The translations under genes and the position numbers were made by a program. A stretch of DNA of 64,000 nucleotides from Heterobasidion occidentale (lineage: Eukaryota; Basidiomycota; Agaricomycetes; Russulales; Bondarzewiaceae). Positions within the stretch are counted from its first letter, which is position 1, and each line of letters starts with the position of its first letter. The stretch covers positions 806,001-870,000 of the forward strand of contig JBCAQO010000014.1 of NCBI GenBank assembly GCA_039111635.1. Reading direction: 5' to 3'. Positions 35,631-46,247 of the stretch are shown here, piece after piece. The notes beneath the pieces were generated by a model that saw only the letters and a program-made list of their open reading frames with translations, searched no databases and was not told the origin of the DNA.

Positions 35631-35645
35631 TTACCCCCTTTTTAG
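35631..35645 (-). other. polypurine tract
   Basis: Plus strand TTACCCCCTTTTTAG, that is AAAAAGGGGGTAA on the minus strand directly before TGTTATGA. This is the usual plus-strand primer site of an LTR retrotransposon. Confidence 0.75.
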
Positions 35646-36479
35646 GTCCCAACTCCTGAGGGGACTACTCGCCCTTGTGAGCTTCATCGTCATTCCACAT
35701 ACAATTGCTTTCAGGTCGTCAAAATAGATTGGGATGCATCTTCCCAATATGACTTCATTTTCTGGGGCGAAGACCGACTTACGTCGTTTACAACGCCTAG
35801 GAGTTTTCCTTCTCCGTTGAGCTGTTTGATGCGGAGCCCTGTAGTATCGCCACAATACCGTGTTTTTCCTCGGTGTTCTTCCTTCACCGTGACATTTTGT
35901 GTGAGTACACTCCTAGAGTCAATAGGCAGCTACTTGACCAGGACTCCCTGGTAGGTTTGATAAGCCAGTTTCTTCTGGCGACGATACGGAAAGGTGTCAC
36001 GTGCGAATGATTATATGATGAATCGAAACGCGTCTGTGGATGGGTGTGTGTCGTTCTTCTTCAGAATGCCGAAGGCCATGCTTCAGTGTTTCCAGGATAG
36101 ATCTTCATCTCCTTGATCTCCGGTATCGAGGGGGACTCCAGGTGTGTGGGTTGATCGCTTTACTAAGGCTTAGGCCCACCAACCTATCAAGGGTGAACAG
36201 TCCTCGACTTGTTTTGAGTCCGGCAAGACCCCTTTGAAGATCCCTAACTCTGTCGGCCCCATACGGTGGCCCGTCCTGGTTAGAGATTGAGTGTTCGTCC
36301 AGAGTTTGTTTGTCACATGGGAGCGAGCATGCAGCCGCGCTCCACGTATTGAACATGAGGTAAGGTTTTTGAAGCATAGACTTTGAACCCCATGGTCTCT
36401 TGAATAAACCATGGTATCCTCCTTGATGGTAATTATTGCGGGGTCAGCGTAAGGTATGTCCTGGTAGTTTATTGTCATG

Positions 36480-38090
36480 CTGGACGTCCGTATTTTTGCG
36501 TCTTTGCGGACGTCGGCTAGTTTATCCTTAAGTCATCGCGGACTGAGGCTAGTTTATACATAAGTCGTTGCGGACTGCCCTGCTAGTTTAAGCTAAGGTC
36601 GTTGCAGACCTATCCATCTCCCAACATAGGAGTACCTGTAAACAAGACAGCAGGTGTTTCTGCGCGCCGGAACATCCATCGGTGATGCGCATAGGGCCGT
36701 AGACCAGTTCCTCCTTCTTGACAGGGTTCCCATTGAGGCAAGATGGTGACGGTTTATACTATATCAAACCGGATAACTTATAGAGTTGCGAGAATAGACT
36801 TTGAGCCTATTTTGACACAACTCACATGGCCCTGTAAACAAAGGGCAGCTCAGTTTATCGTCATGAAGGACGGCCGTAGTTTATAGTCATTGCAGACGTC
36901 CGCTATCGCCTGGCTTGAACCTCCCAAGCCTCGATAGATTTAATCCTCCGGGGTGAGGGTAGTTTAAGGTCATTTCAGACTAGTTGATGGTCAAGGTCGT
37001 GACCATCAACCACAACTCCTATCCTTGAAGGAGTAAGTAGTTTATCGTCATTGCGGACTAGATCAACATCGTGGTGTCAACAACGATGTCGATCAACATC
37101 TCCTATGCTGAAAGGAGTGGTAGTTTAACGTCTTTGCGGATGCAGCAATGCCAAAAAAACCTACTCATTTTGGACACTGCTCATGACCCTGTAAGGAAAG
37201 GGTAATCCCAGTTTAGCATCATGGAGGACGTCCGAAAACCTGAGGCACGATCCTAGTTGCCTCTTGACTGGCCCTTGAAGCGGAATCCTTGCTTCGGACT
37301 TCAAGGGTAGAATGGGAGCGCCATGGAGTAGTCGTGGTCTCGTCGGATGACTGACAACCCGCTCCATGCCCCCAAACCCCTCACACGGAATTGAACCGTG
37401 TCGACCCCATATTCTTTTACTGTAGGGCGTATGGAATATGGAAGCACCTCGACCTAGTCGGCAGGGTTCCGCAACGGTGGAGGCCCTCCCTTCCACCGTC
37501 TGCCAGAATGCAACCACGCTCCGAGGGTCTTGGTAGCTTTAACGTCATTCCGGACAGTAACTAGTTTATAGTCATTGCGGACCAAGCCTTTCGTAGTTTT
37601 ACATTGTTGCGGATGTATTTTGTCCGTTTTGGCTACTAGTGGAGTGCGGCCACTATGTACCTGCATCTTGATAGGGCTCCCTAAGGCGGAAACGACCCTG
37701 TAAAACTGGAGATCCAAAGTGGGACATCCAAGACACCTGTCAGACCTTGACAGCGAGGTATGGTCCACCGTTCCCCAACGGCGAACGTGCAACACAATTT
37801 CCCACCAAGATTCTTGCATCATTCATAGCTCTTTGGTCTCGCCACGGGACCAAAAAGCTGGTGTACCAGTACCAAGGTTATGTTGAATCCTAAGGACCTC
37901 CTAATGCGGAAAGGGTCCTGTAAAACTGGGGATCCAAGCGGGACGCCCGATTCGCTTGTCAGAATACCTCTTGACAAAGAGAGTGTTAAATGCTTGTCCT
38001 GTTTTGAGACCAGAGGGTTGAAACGCAAATGGTCAGGTACTTCCCCTGCCTTCTTATCTTTTCACAGTTTAACGTCATGTAGGACGTTCG
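36480..38090. repeat. interspersed 25 bp motif, about 14 copies
   Basis: TAGTTTA(T/A)(C/G/A)GTCATTGCGGAC and close variants recur near 36520, 36550, 36590, 36850, 36875, 36965, 37030, 37120, 37215, 37530, 37550, 37590 and 38065. Spacing is irregular (30-300 bp), unlike a tandem array. All copies are in the same orientation. Function unknown. Confidence 0.75.
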
Positions 38091-38290
38091 TTCCGGCATC
38101 CTGTACGTGAAACCGGTACCTGTGGTGCGGAGGGTCCTTTCCTCTTCATCACCGTTTAGCGGCAAGGGGTTCCTCAACTCCCTTGCCTAATATCCTCCGC
38201 CAATGTCTCCGTAATCCCCGTATCCTTCGTCTGGCCTGTAGTAGGGGTCGATGTTGTAATAGTTCCCATCTTCGACCTCGTCCCATGCGT

Positions 38291-38524
38291 CTAGTTCTGC
38301 TCGAGTCCAGGCAGTAGTTCGCTGAGTTGGGCACTGGCAGATTGGAGGTCTTCTACTAACGCGAGTATGCGTTCCTTCAGGTCGATTATCTCGAGGACGG
38401 TTTGGAGTCGGCGAATCTCTTGGTCGAGTTCTTCTAGGACTGCCTCGCCTGGGCTGGAGGGTTGTCCTCGTCCTCTGGCTCCCTCGTCCCTCGTTCCTCC
38501 TGTACCTTGGAGGATGCTCCTCAT
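38291..38524 (-). CDS. gag-like coiled-coil remnant
   Basis: A 77-codon frame (ATG at 38524) reading AAMRSILQGTGG-type N-terminus, then a heptad-like helix EELDQEIRRLQTVLEIIDLK and ERILALVEDLQSA, ending ELLPGLEQN. Position near the 5' side of a minus-strand LTR element and the coiled coil suggest a gag N-terminus. There is no capsid or zinc knuckle in reach. The overlapping 187-codon frame (38750-38187, Arg/Pro-rich) is less likely to be coding. Confidence 0.4.
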   Translation of the reverse strand: MRSILQGTGGTRDEGARGRGQPSSPGEAVLEELDQEIRRLQTVLEIIDLKERILALVEDLQSASAQLSELLPGLEQN

Positions 38525-38732
38525 TGCTGCCTCCGGCGTCCTGCCTGGTGGATTGTCCTGTCAATGCGGGAGGAAGGGTCTCTCGGTCCCTTCGTGCCTG
38601 TCGTTGAACCGTGGTCCAAACATGTTCTGTCTGGACGGTTGCATCTCGGCTACTTGCAGCCGGTATCGCTCTACTAGCTTTGTTGGTCCATGGTTGGACG
38701 CGGAATGGGTCAATCCGAACGGGATGGGCGTG

Positions 38733-39537
38733 TGTTAAGAGCCGGCTCATAACACATGATATATGATCACCTGATCATATGACACGTGGTCTATGACCAA
38801 ACGGATATGACCTATACCTGGTGACCGACTCCCTGACTTCACCAACAGACATTGAGTTATCTTATCTTATCTTTCGTTCCTGGGTTAACGATCAGTTACA
38901 TCACTGACATCATTGATTGCATCATGCTTCTCTGATCGCATCATAGATTACATCATCCGATCGTTGATCGTTTACTTCTATTTGGTGCCTTGAGCACAGA
39001 CCTTCTGGAGATCTTGCCCTAAAGCAGATCGCGTATATATAGAACGAGCCAGATACCTGTATCGCCAGCTCGTTCACCTTTGTTACTCCCCACCTGTTCT
39101 TACTCTTGACCTTGGTACTAGCCATACCTCTGCTACATCATAGTCTTTGCCAATAGGCCAGACTCTTGATTGTCAATAGAACATCTGCTTGAGCATCGGT
39201 TTGACTTGCCCTGCGCTTCTCTCTATCATCATCCTCAACCACTCAGTCGTCATATCAATACTGGCTGAGTTCTATACAGGACTAGCAGTATTCTACCTCG
39301 ACTTTAGTGGGCAGCATATCTACTGCCATCCAGGTCCGCATCAGGTCGTACCCGCACACCTGTGGGAAAACCTTTGTGCATTCCTGGAGACACGATACCA
39401 TCACGAATACCTCGTGCATCCCGAATTACGCACACAAGTAGCCGCTGGTGCCTTTATCGGACGCACTTGGATTTGGCACGTCCCTCAGTGACTCAGGAGC
39501 CTCCTGGCACATCACGTGCGAAGACCAGGTCTTAACA
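38733..39537 (+). mobile_element. 5' LTR of the older chromovirus
   Basis: 805 bp from TGTTAAGAGCCGGCT to GACCAGGTCTTAACA, with TGTTAAG/CTTAACA inverted ends. It matches 57235-58040 along its length with scattered differences. It contains a TATA box at 39034-39041 and the predicted transcript start at 39067. Confidence 0.9.
39034..39076 (+). promoter_or_regulatory. LTR core promoter and predicted transcript start
   Basis: TATATATA at 39034-39041, then AGCTCGTTCA at 39067-39076, 33 bases after the TATA start. That decamer is the exact reverse complement of the primer-binding site just after the LTR (39540-39549), which argues that 39067 is the transcript 5' end. Confidence 0.6.
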
Positions 39538-39539
39538 CT

Positions 39540-39549
39540 TGAACGAGCT
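39540..39549 (+). other. primer-binding site, self-complementary type
   Basis: TGAACGAGCT begins two bases after the LTR end. It does not start TGG as tRNA-primed sites do. It pairs over ten bases with the predicted 5' end of the element's own RNA (39067-39076), the arrangement known from Tf1 and related self-priming chromoviruses. Confidence 0.65.
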
Positions 39550-40213
39550 CACCTGCCCCTGCCTCACTCTGGACGGACTACCCTCCCCGAATACTGAGAT
39601 CGTCGGTGTCATCACCTTCCATCTACACGAAGGCGATTTACGCCGAACACACACACTCTCCATCACCCTTGTAGCAGAACCACCCGAGGTCATTAGCAGT
39701 GCGCTTAACCAAATCACCGACAGTTTGTTCAGACCGCTACTCCATCACCCCCCATACCATATCGACCTACTCGAAAGGGACGGATACGTTACGTTCCCTA
39801 TCTCCATCCGGATCACGCCCCACTACTCCAACCTTCGCCCAGCCAGCGAAGATGAGTACCACCAAGACCCCGGAACCGGAACCCCCGGACAAAGCCTTTC
39901 AACTGCCCAGCGTACCAGACCGACTACTGAAAGTCACCCAAGGAAACAGAAATTGGGTCCAGTACACACAGAGGTTCGGGGCGGTCGCCCTCCTAGCCAG
40001 AGCAAACGACCAACTCAAAAGAAATACTACCTGAGAGGACTCAAGAAAGAACTCGCCGTGCGAGTCCTTCAGGACGGAGTACCAGATCGTTTTGAAGATC
40101 TAATAACTCAAACAGGGAAGCACGCGGAGTCAATGGAAGAAGAAGCTTTTCAAGAAGCTACAGACCAATCCTATCGCCATACCAGGAAGGAAAAGGAAGC
40201 GCGAAGGTACTGA
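39541..40213 (+). pseudogene. gag remnant of the older chromovirus
   Basis: The open frame runs through the PBS with no ATG at its start. The N-terminal half (VVGVITFHLHEGD-like, ITDSLFRPLLHH) corresponds in position to the first reading frame of the nested element. The C-terminal part (YYLRGLKKELAVRVLQDG) matches the end of a retrotransposon capsid region. The middle of the capsid is missing and the ATG at 39852 (MSTTKTPEPEPPDKAFQLP) is in another frame. The zinc knuckle expected after this point is replaced by the LTR piece at 40213-40302. Confidence 0.6.
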
Positions 40214-40302
40214 CAGTCGAGACTTCGCCCACCACTCAGTCCATTGTGCGACCTAGGGAAGAACCTGTTACTCTTGGGTTACTGAACGAGCAGTTCGTAA
40301 CA
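40213..40302 (+). mobile_element. 90 bp LTR-end fragment inside gag
   Basis: It matches the reverse complement of 35052-35141 (the LTR of the third family) with a handful of differences and ends in GTTCGTAACA, an LTR terminus. The inner end is truncated. It lies exactly between the gag stop and the protease frame. No target duplication is seen, which points to a deletion-associated event. Confidence 0.8.
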
Positions 40303-40315
40303 CCTATGGGAAAGG

Positions 40316-40831
40316 ATGCAAGGAACCCCAGAACGGAACCGATACCAGGAAAAGAAGCTCACGGAAGCTTCGGAGATACAGCATCTCTTGGAACAGATCT
40401 CGGATAGGTGCCAGCCAACACCTATTCCAACAAGCAATTGGTTCTCGCCAATCGCACACTTATGCGAAGAAGTTGAAGAAGATCTCAGACCAGCCATCTC
40501 GATCTCTTCGATCTCTCAGATCTTGAAGACAGGGGCACCATCACTTCGAATCGAAATAGATCTCATAGGATCCAATAGGACGGCAAGGACCACTGCATTA
40601 ATCGACAGTGGAGCAACCGGCAACTTCATTAATCGCCGGTTCGTAGAGAAACATCGAGTCGCGACCATCCCCACTCGACCCATCCCCATAAATCATGTGG
40701 GAGGAGAATCACTAGGGAGCATTACTGCACGAACAAGCATAGGTGTCCGCATTCACGGAGAAAATCGTGGAACACACCAGGAACGGACCTCGCTATATGT
40801 CTCGGACATAGGAAAGGAGGACGTATTCTAG
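40316..40831 (+). pseudogene. protease region of the older chromovirus
   Basis: 171 codons containing TALIDSGATGNFINRRFVEK, the DSGA(T) active-site motif of a retropepsin-like aspartic protease, followed by VSDIGKEDV. In the nested element the same region continues as EDVILGTDWLLEHNP. Here the frame hits TAG after EDVF, and the next frame takes up GTDWLLKHNPEVDWH, so one base is missing at about 40828. Confidence 0.8.
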
Positions 40832-40842
40832 GAACCGACTGG

Positions 40843-43800
40843 TTGCTAAAGCACAACCCAGAAGTCGACTGGCATGCCTACGGGCTGCACCTCACGAGAT
40901 GCCCACCCTCCTGCCTAATACAAGGAGGGCCGGTCAAGGCCAAAAGAGCCTTCAGGAAGAAAACAATATTCCCCACCCTCGAGGAGAACAGGATAGAGGC
41001 CGAGGGCTATCAGCGCCGGGACTACAGCATCCCATCACAAAAGGTGGGAATACCTAGGACAGGCCGGAAAGTGGGAAACACCACAGTACCACATCCGCGG
41101 ACAATACCTAAAGATCCGGGGTTCACAACCCGAAGGTCGAATGCGCATCTTCGCGCTCGGGCTAAACAAATGGAAGCCCCTACATGGGCCGAAGAAGATG
41201 CAACGGAAGACGGTAGCAGCAAGCCCGCACTTTCCTCCACGAACTTAGACGAAGATGGAGTATACCTCGTCAGGTACCTAGAAATGGGAGCTCTAGAAGC
41301 ACTGGAATTATACAACGACTCCGAGGAAGGAGTAGACATCCACAGAGCCGAAACCCAGGAAAAGTTGCAGCCTTGGGGCATGCGCGAAGAAAAGTCGCGA
41401 CCTTGGGGTACGCGTGAAGACAAATTGTGGCCTAGGAGCACGCATGAAGACAAGGAAAATCAGTCGCAGCCTTGGGGCACGCGCAAAGAATTTAAGAATA
41501 AGTCGCAACCTAGGGGCAAGCGCGAAGACCCGCTCGAGCTGGAACCAAAGAAACAGACCAAGCATACTAACTCACAGCGCTTAGCGGAAGAAGCCACAAA
41601 AGGAAAGCCGGAGTTATCATTCGAGGAAATTGTACCAAAGGAATACTGGGACTACAAAGAAGTATTCACCGGACGACCCAAAGGACGGCTCCCACCGGAA
41701 AGACCATGGGACCATCATATTGACATCAAGGAGGGCATGGAACACTCGTTACGCCCCAAACTCTACAGTCTAAGTCCTATCGAACAGGCCGAGCTCAAGA
41801 AATTTATAGAGGAAAATCTGGCCAAGGGATTCATCAGGGAATCCAAGTCACACATTGCATCACCCTTCTTTTTCGTCAAAAAGAAGAACGGAAAATTGCG
41901 GCCAGTCATGGATTATCGGTTAAATGAAATAACCGTGAAGAACAAGTACCCCCTGCCAATAATCCAGGAACTTCTAGACCTACTCAAGGATGCGGAATAC
42001 CTCTCGCTTATGGATGTTGACACAGGTTTCAACAACATAAAGATGTTCGAGAAGGATATTCACAAGGCGGCTTTCCTAAAATCTAGGAATGTACGAACCC
42101 TCGTCATGTACTTCGGATTAACGAACTCGCCGGCCACCTTCCAAACCATGATGAACTCGCTCTTCAAGGACCTCATCTACTCGGGGAAGGTTGCAATCTA
42201 CATGGACGATATCTTGGTATTCACCAAGACCATGGAAGAACACATCCGAATCGTACAACAGGTCCTTCAAATATTGAAGGACAACGATCTCTACCTGCAG
42301 CCATCGAAGTGCCATTTCCACAAGAGTAAACTGACGTACTTGGGGTATGTCATATCGCATGGACACCTGGAAATGGACCCAGTCAAGGTAGAAGGAATCG
42401 CGCAGTGGCCAACGCCCACTCGCGTCAAGGAAGTACAGTCCTTCCTTGGATTCTGCAATTTTTATCGCAGATTTATAAAGGATTACTCGAAAGTAGCACG
42501 ACCGCTATTCGAGTTAACACAGAAGGAACACGCCTGGGTATGGACCCCAGGATGCGAGCAGGCCTTCCAACAGCTTAGGAAGGCATTCACCGAGTCACCT
42601 GTACTAATCATGCCGGATACGGAACAGCCATTCCGCATCGAATGCGATGCCTCTGACTTTGCTACAGGTGCAGTACTCTCGCAACAGGCCAAGGACGGCA
42701 AGTGGCACCCATGTGCCTATATATCGAAATCCCTTGCACCCGCAGAACGAAACTACCCGATATACAACAAGGAACTTCTGGCGGTAGTACGGTCGTTCGA
42801 AGCATGGAGACATTACTTGGAAGGCGCCACACACCAGGTCGACGTCTGGACCGATCATAAGAATCTGGAATGGTTCAGGACATCACAGAAACTAAATCGT
42901 CGACAAGCCCGGTGGTCGCTTTATTTGTCACGCTTCGACTACAAACTCACACACAAGGCGGGGACCACGAATAAATCAGACGGTCTGTCTCGGAGGCCAG
43001 ACCATAAAGAGGGGGTGGAATTAGACAATTCGGGAGAAGTCCTCCTCGGGCCGGAAATTTTCGATAAAACAACCCAGCCAAACTCCCGGACCCCCTTCAC
43101 AGAAGCAACGAACATCAGATCTGTCCATCTCGGCACAACAGATCTGATAGAACCTCTCGATCCACAGAAGATCTTCCATCTTAGGGCAACGGGAAGAACG
43201 GCGGTTACCATGATCGAGACGGAGCTTAGGGACCGCATCATAGCAGGAAACAGGGAAGACCCCTGGCTATTGGAAATACTGAAACAGGTCAATGAACTCG
43301 GACCAAGATCCCTCAAGAAAGGCTTGCAGGAATGGAACGAAGAGGACGGCCTCGTACTACATCGCGGAAAGGTTTACGTACCGTCAAACGGAGAACTACG
43401 AAGGGACATAATCAAACGGCATCACGACAACCGAACAGCGGGACATCCAGGAGTTAGAGGTACCCTGGCGTCAGTCGGTCAAGACTATACTTGGCCCGGA
43501 ATGTCTAACACGGTACAACAATACGTGGAAGGATGCGCAATATGTCAATCAACGAAGAACGACACACACCCGACAATGGTGCCATTACAGCCTACGGAGA
43601 TACCGGACCGACCATTCGGAACAATCACGATGGATTTTATTACAGATCTCCCGGAGTCAAATGGATATGACTCAATACACGTGGTCACGGATCGGTTAAC
43701 GAAGACAACGATCATCACCCCTTGCAAGAAGACGATCGACTCCGACGGTACGGCGAAATTACTCTTAGATCACACATGGCGACGGTATGGATTACCGGAC

Positions 43801-45395
43801 AAGATAATTTCGGACCGCGGAACACAATTCGCGTCTAAAGTAGCACAGGCGCTACTAGAAGAACTAGGAATCAAGTCATCCCTTAGCACGGCTTACCACC
43901 CACAGACGGATGGAGCAATGGAACAGATGAACCAGGAACTGGAGCAATACCTCAGGGCATTTTGCAGCTCCACACAGGACGACTGGGCCGAACTTATTCC
44001 TTATGCAGAATATGCCCACAACTCACACCAGCACTCGGCGACAAAGATCTCGCCATTCGAGCTCCTTCATGGATACCAACCAAGAGCTTACCCTGCAATC
44101 GTCGGAAACACGAACGTACCCACTGCCGACAAGCGCCTAGAACTGTTAAAAAAAGCACAGCAAGAAGCACAGGCCAGTATGAAAATTGCAGCAGAATCCA
44201 TGAAGACTCAGCACGACAGGTTTGGGGTAGAACTTCCCCCATTCAAGAAAGGCGATCAAGTATGGCTCGACGGAAAGAACATACACACGGATCACCCCTC
44301 GGAGAAGTTAAGGCCAAAAAGATTTGGGCCATTCAAGATTTTGGACACCATAGGAACGGTTAACTATCGGCTGGAGTTGCCGAAGAATTGGAGGAAGATA
44401 CACAACGTCTTCCATGCCTCGCGGTTAACCATGTACAAGGAGAACACCACTCATGGTCCAAATTATAGGAAACCTCCACCCGACCTCATTGAAGGACAGG
44501 AAGAATTTGAGATCGAAAGAATTATAGCATCCCGCCGCTTTGGACGTTGGAAGACCCTACAATACCTAGTCAAATGGAAAGGGTACCCGGAATCCGACAA
44601 CTCATGGGAATCAGCAGACGCGGTCAAGAATGCAAGGGAGGAAGTTAGCGACTTCCACAGGAAATACCCACTGGCAGTCCGAGGCATGGGGCCGTCTACT
44701 CAGGAATTACAACTCGCACTCGACAGGAACCAAATAGTGGAACTATGCGACAGACAAATTCGGCTGATGAAGACCTCAGCAGGGAAGAAACTACTCGACG
44801 CAGGTTTAACGGTCAAACAAGCGAAGACCACAATACAGGAAGAAACCTCGAGACGGAAGCTGACACAGACATCAGCAGGAAAGAAACTCCTAGGCGCAGG
44901 ACTAACGGTTAAACAGGCAGAAACCGCTATACAAGAAGAATCCATAAGGCGCAAGTTACTCGTTCACCCAATAGGGAAGAAACTACTAGCCACGGAAGCC
45001 ACGGTCGCACACATACGAGCATCCATGGTGGATGAAGAATACAGGCGAAAGCTCAGGAAAACAAAGCTAGGAAGACGGCTCCTAGCTACCGGCGCAACAC
45101 CAGCAGAAATCAGGTTGGGACTCAAGAAAGCCCAACCATTGTTACCCAGTGGACAGATCATTATGCATCGACAAGGGAAGAACCTCACCTATGACACAGA
45201 GAGTCTAGGAAAGAGCACTCAGACGAATAAACGTGAACGCGCTCAGGAAACGAAGGTGGCCCCTTCCCTTTCCTCTCGCACATCGACATATTCCCCTGGA
45301 GTCAAACACGAGTCAAGGAAATCCCAGAAATCAACATGGGCCAGGAAGAATGTGGACGAACAAGTATCAAATTGGAGATACCGCGCAGTCAAAGA
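40843..45395 (+). pseudogene. pol (RT, RNase H, integrase, chromodomain) of the older chromovirus
   Basis: One long frame with reverse transcriptase (FFFVKKKNGKLRPVMDYR, LTNSPATFQTMMN, YMDD at about residue 453), RNase H (FRIECDASDFATGAVLSQ, WTDHKNLEWF), integrase zinc finger (GHPGVRGT...C..C), DDE core (ISDRGTQFAS, HPQTDGAMEQMNQ) and a chromodomain (about residues 1220-1275, QYLVKWKGYPESDNSWE). One codon is missing in MDYR(K)LNE relative to the nested element. A linker at 41368-41531 repeats a PWGTREDK-like octamer. Four 32-residue repeats follow the chromodomain. The frame is cut at 45400 by the insertion and resumes at 55813. Confidence 0.88.
44764..45147 (+). repeat. four 96 bp (32-residue) repeats at the pol C-terminus
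   Basis: Equivalent codons lie at 44776, 44872, 44968 and 45064, an exact 96 bp period without indels. Each unit reads (S/P)(A/I)GKKLL(D/G/T)(A)(G/E)(L/A)TV then a helix rich in Q, E and R ending RRKL. The nested element has a single related unit (HPIGKKLLATGLAIPQI). The predicted fold is a short helix-turn-helix array. Confidence 0.85.
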
Positions 45396-45400
45396 CCTGG
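45396..45400. other. target site duplication CCTGG (left)
   Basis: CCTGG at 45396-45400 just outside the left LTR end; the same five bases at 55808-55812 follow the right LTR end. Removing the insert and one CCTGG keeps the host element's pol frame open. Confidence 0.9.
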
Positions 45401-46233
45401 TGTTAGGTCGGAGACCTATCGCGTGCACCGATGCACGAAGGGGTCCCTAGGCTAAACCTCCACTGGTTCGTACAGTCGTAGACTCCAATGGATAAAGACG
45501 ATGGATCGTCTTTGGGCTCTTTCGAGGAACTCGGGGTCGCTGTCGGCTTTGTTCTCGAAGAGATTGAGAAGGTGATCTTCGAGGTCTTCTCGATGATGAG
45601 GAGGAACCGGATGATCTTCTCCTGTCCAACAGATGACACGAGGGGTGTCCAACTGAGAACGCGGAAGGCAGCTAGCCCGGTATAGAAGCAGATGAGTAGA
45701 GGGAGGGGAGGGAAGGGAGACGAGTCCAGTGCTTCGTCAGACCATGCAAAGAGTTTCTCAGATCTGACAGAGATCACGAAGCGTGGGCTAGGAAGGTAGC
45801 CAGATGCCGGGTGCAGTGCAGAGATCGAGTGTATTACAGGTGAACGAGCTGAGCTTCTTAGAAGCTCATCTCGGCTATTTACATACAGAAGTGTCTAGGG
45901 CAGGATTAAGATCTGGTCCGTGCGCTTCTCAGGTACCGAAGTCAACGATCGAGATCCGTAAGCTAGAATACCTCATCGACCTGCCATATAACCAAGTATA
46001 GTAATCCGATCACTAATGTCCATCCACATCTTCGATCGATCAAGAACCAGGAACGGGGGTCAGGAACCAATGTCTGTCCACATCAAGAATCAGGAACCAG
46101 AAGTCAGCATTCATGCATCAGCATGTAAATGGTAAGGAGTCATGGAAAGCGGTCCGAGTCTGCAACGAGTCCGAAGCACTTGACCAGCCCATCCACTCAC
46201 GTGCGAAGCACGTGTTAGGACACGGTCCTAACA
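45401..46233 (-). mobile_element. 3' LTR of the young chromovirus
   Basis: 833 bp, plus-strand ends TGTTAGG and CCTAACA. Apart from one missing G near 45645 it appears identical to 54974-55807. It contains the decamer TGAACGAGCT (45841-45850), which on the minus strand is the predicted transcript start. Confidence 0.92.
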
Positions 46234-46247
46234 CTACCCCCTCTCTA
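46234..46247 (-). other. polypurine tract of the young chromovirus
   Basis: Plus strand CTACCCCCTCTCTA, reading AGAGAGGGGGTAG on the minus strand, immediately before the 3' LTR. Confidence 0.75.

Larger units (their letters stand above)
35646..38732 (-). mobile_element. truncated internal region of the minus-strand LTR element
   Basis: It lies between the LTR at 35052-35630 and the start of the next element's LTR at 38733, and has no second LTR, so the 5' half is lost. No reverse transcriptase or integrase frame was found. A coiled-coil, gag-like frame sits at 38291-38524 and an overlapping Arg/Pro-rich frame at 38187-38750, followed (reading minus) by about 1.6 kb of short interspersed repeats (36480-38090). 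Two longer related blocks with TGTAAAACTGG(A/G)GATCCAA occur near 37695 and 37920. Confidence 0.6.

Noticed and set aside
45488..46001. Frames inside the young element's LTRs, repeated at 55061-55575
   Set aside because: They lie wholly inside LTRs, are not linked to gag or pol, and occur twice only because the LTR does.
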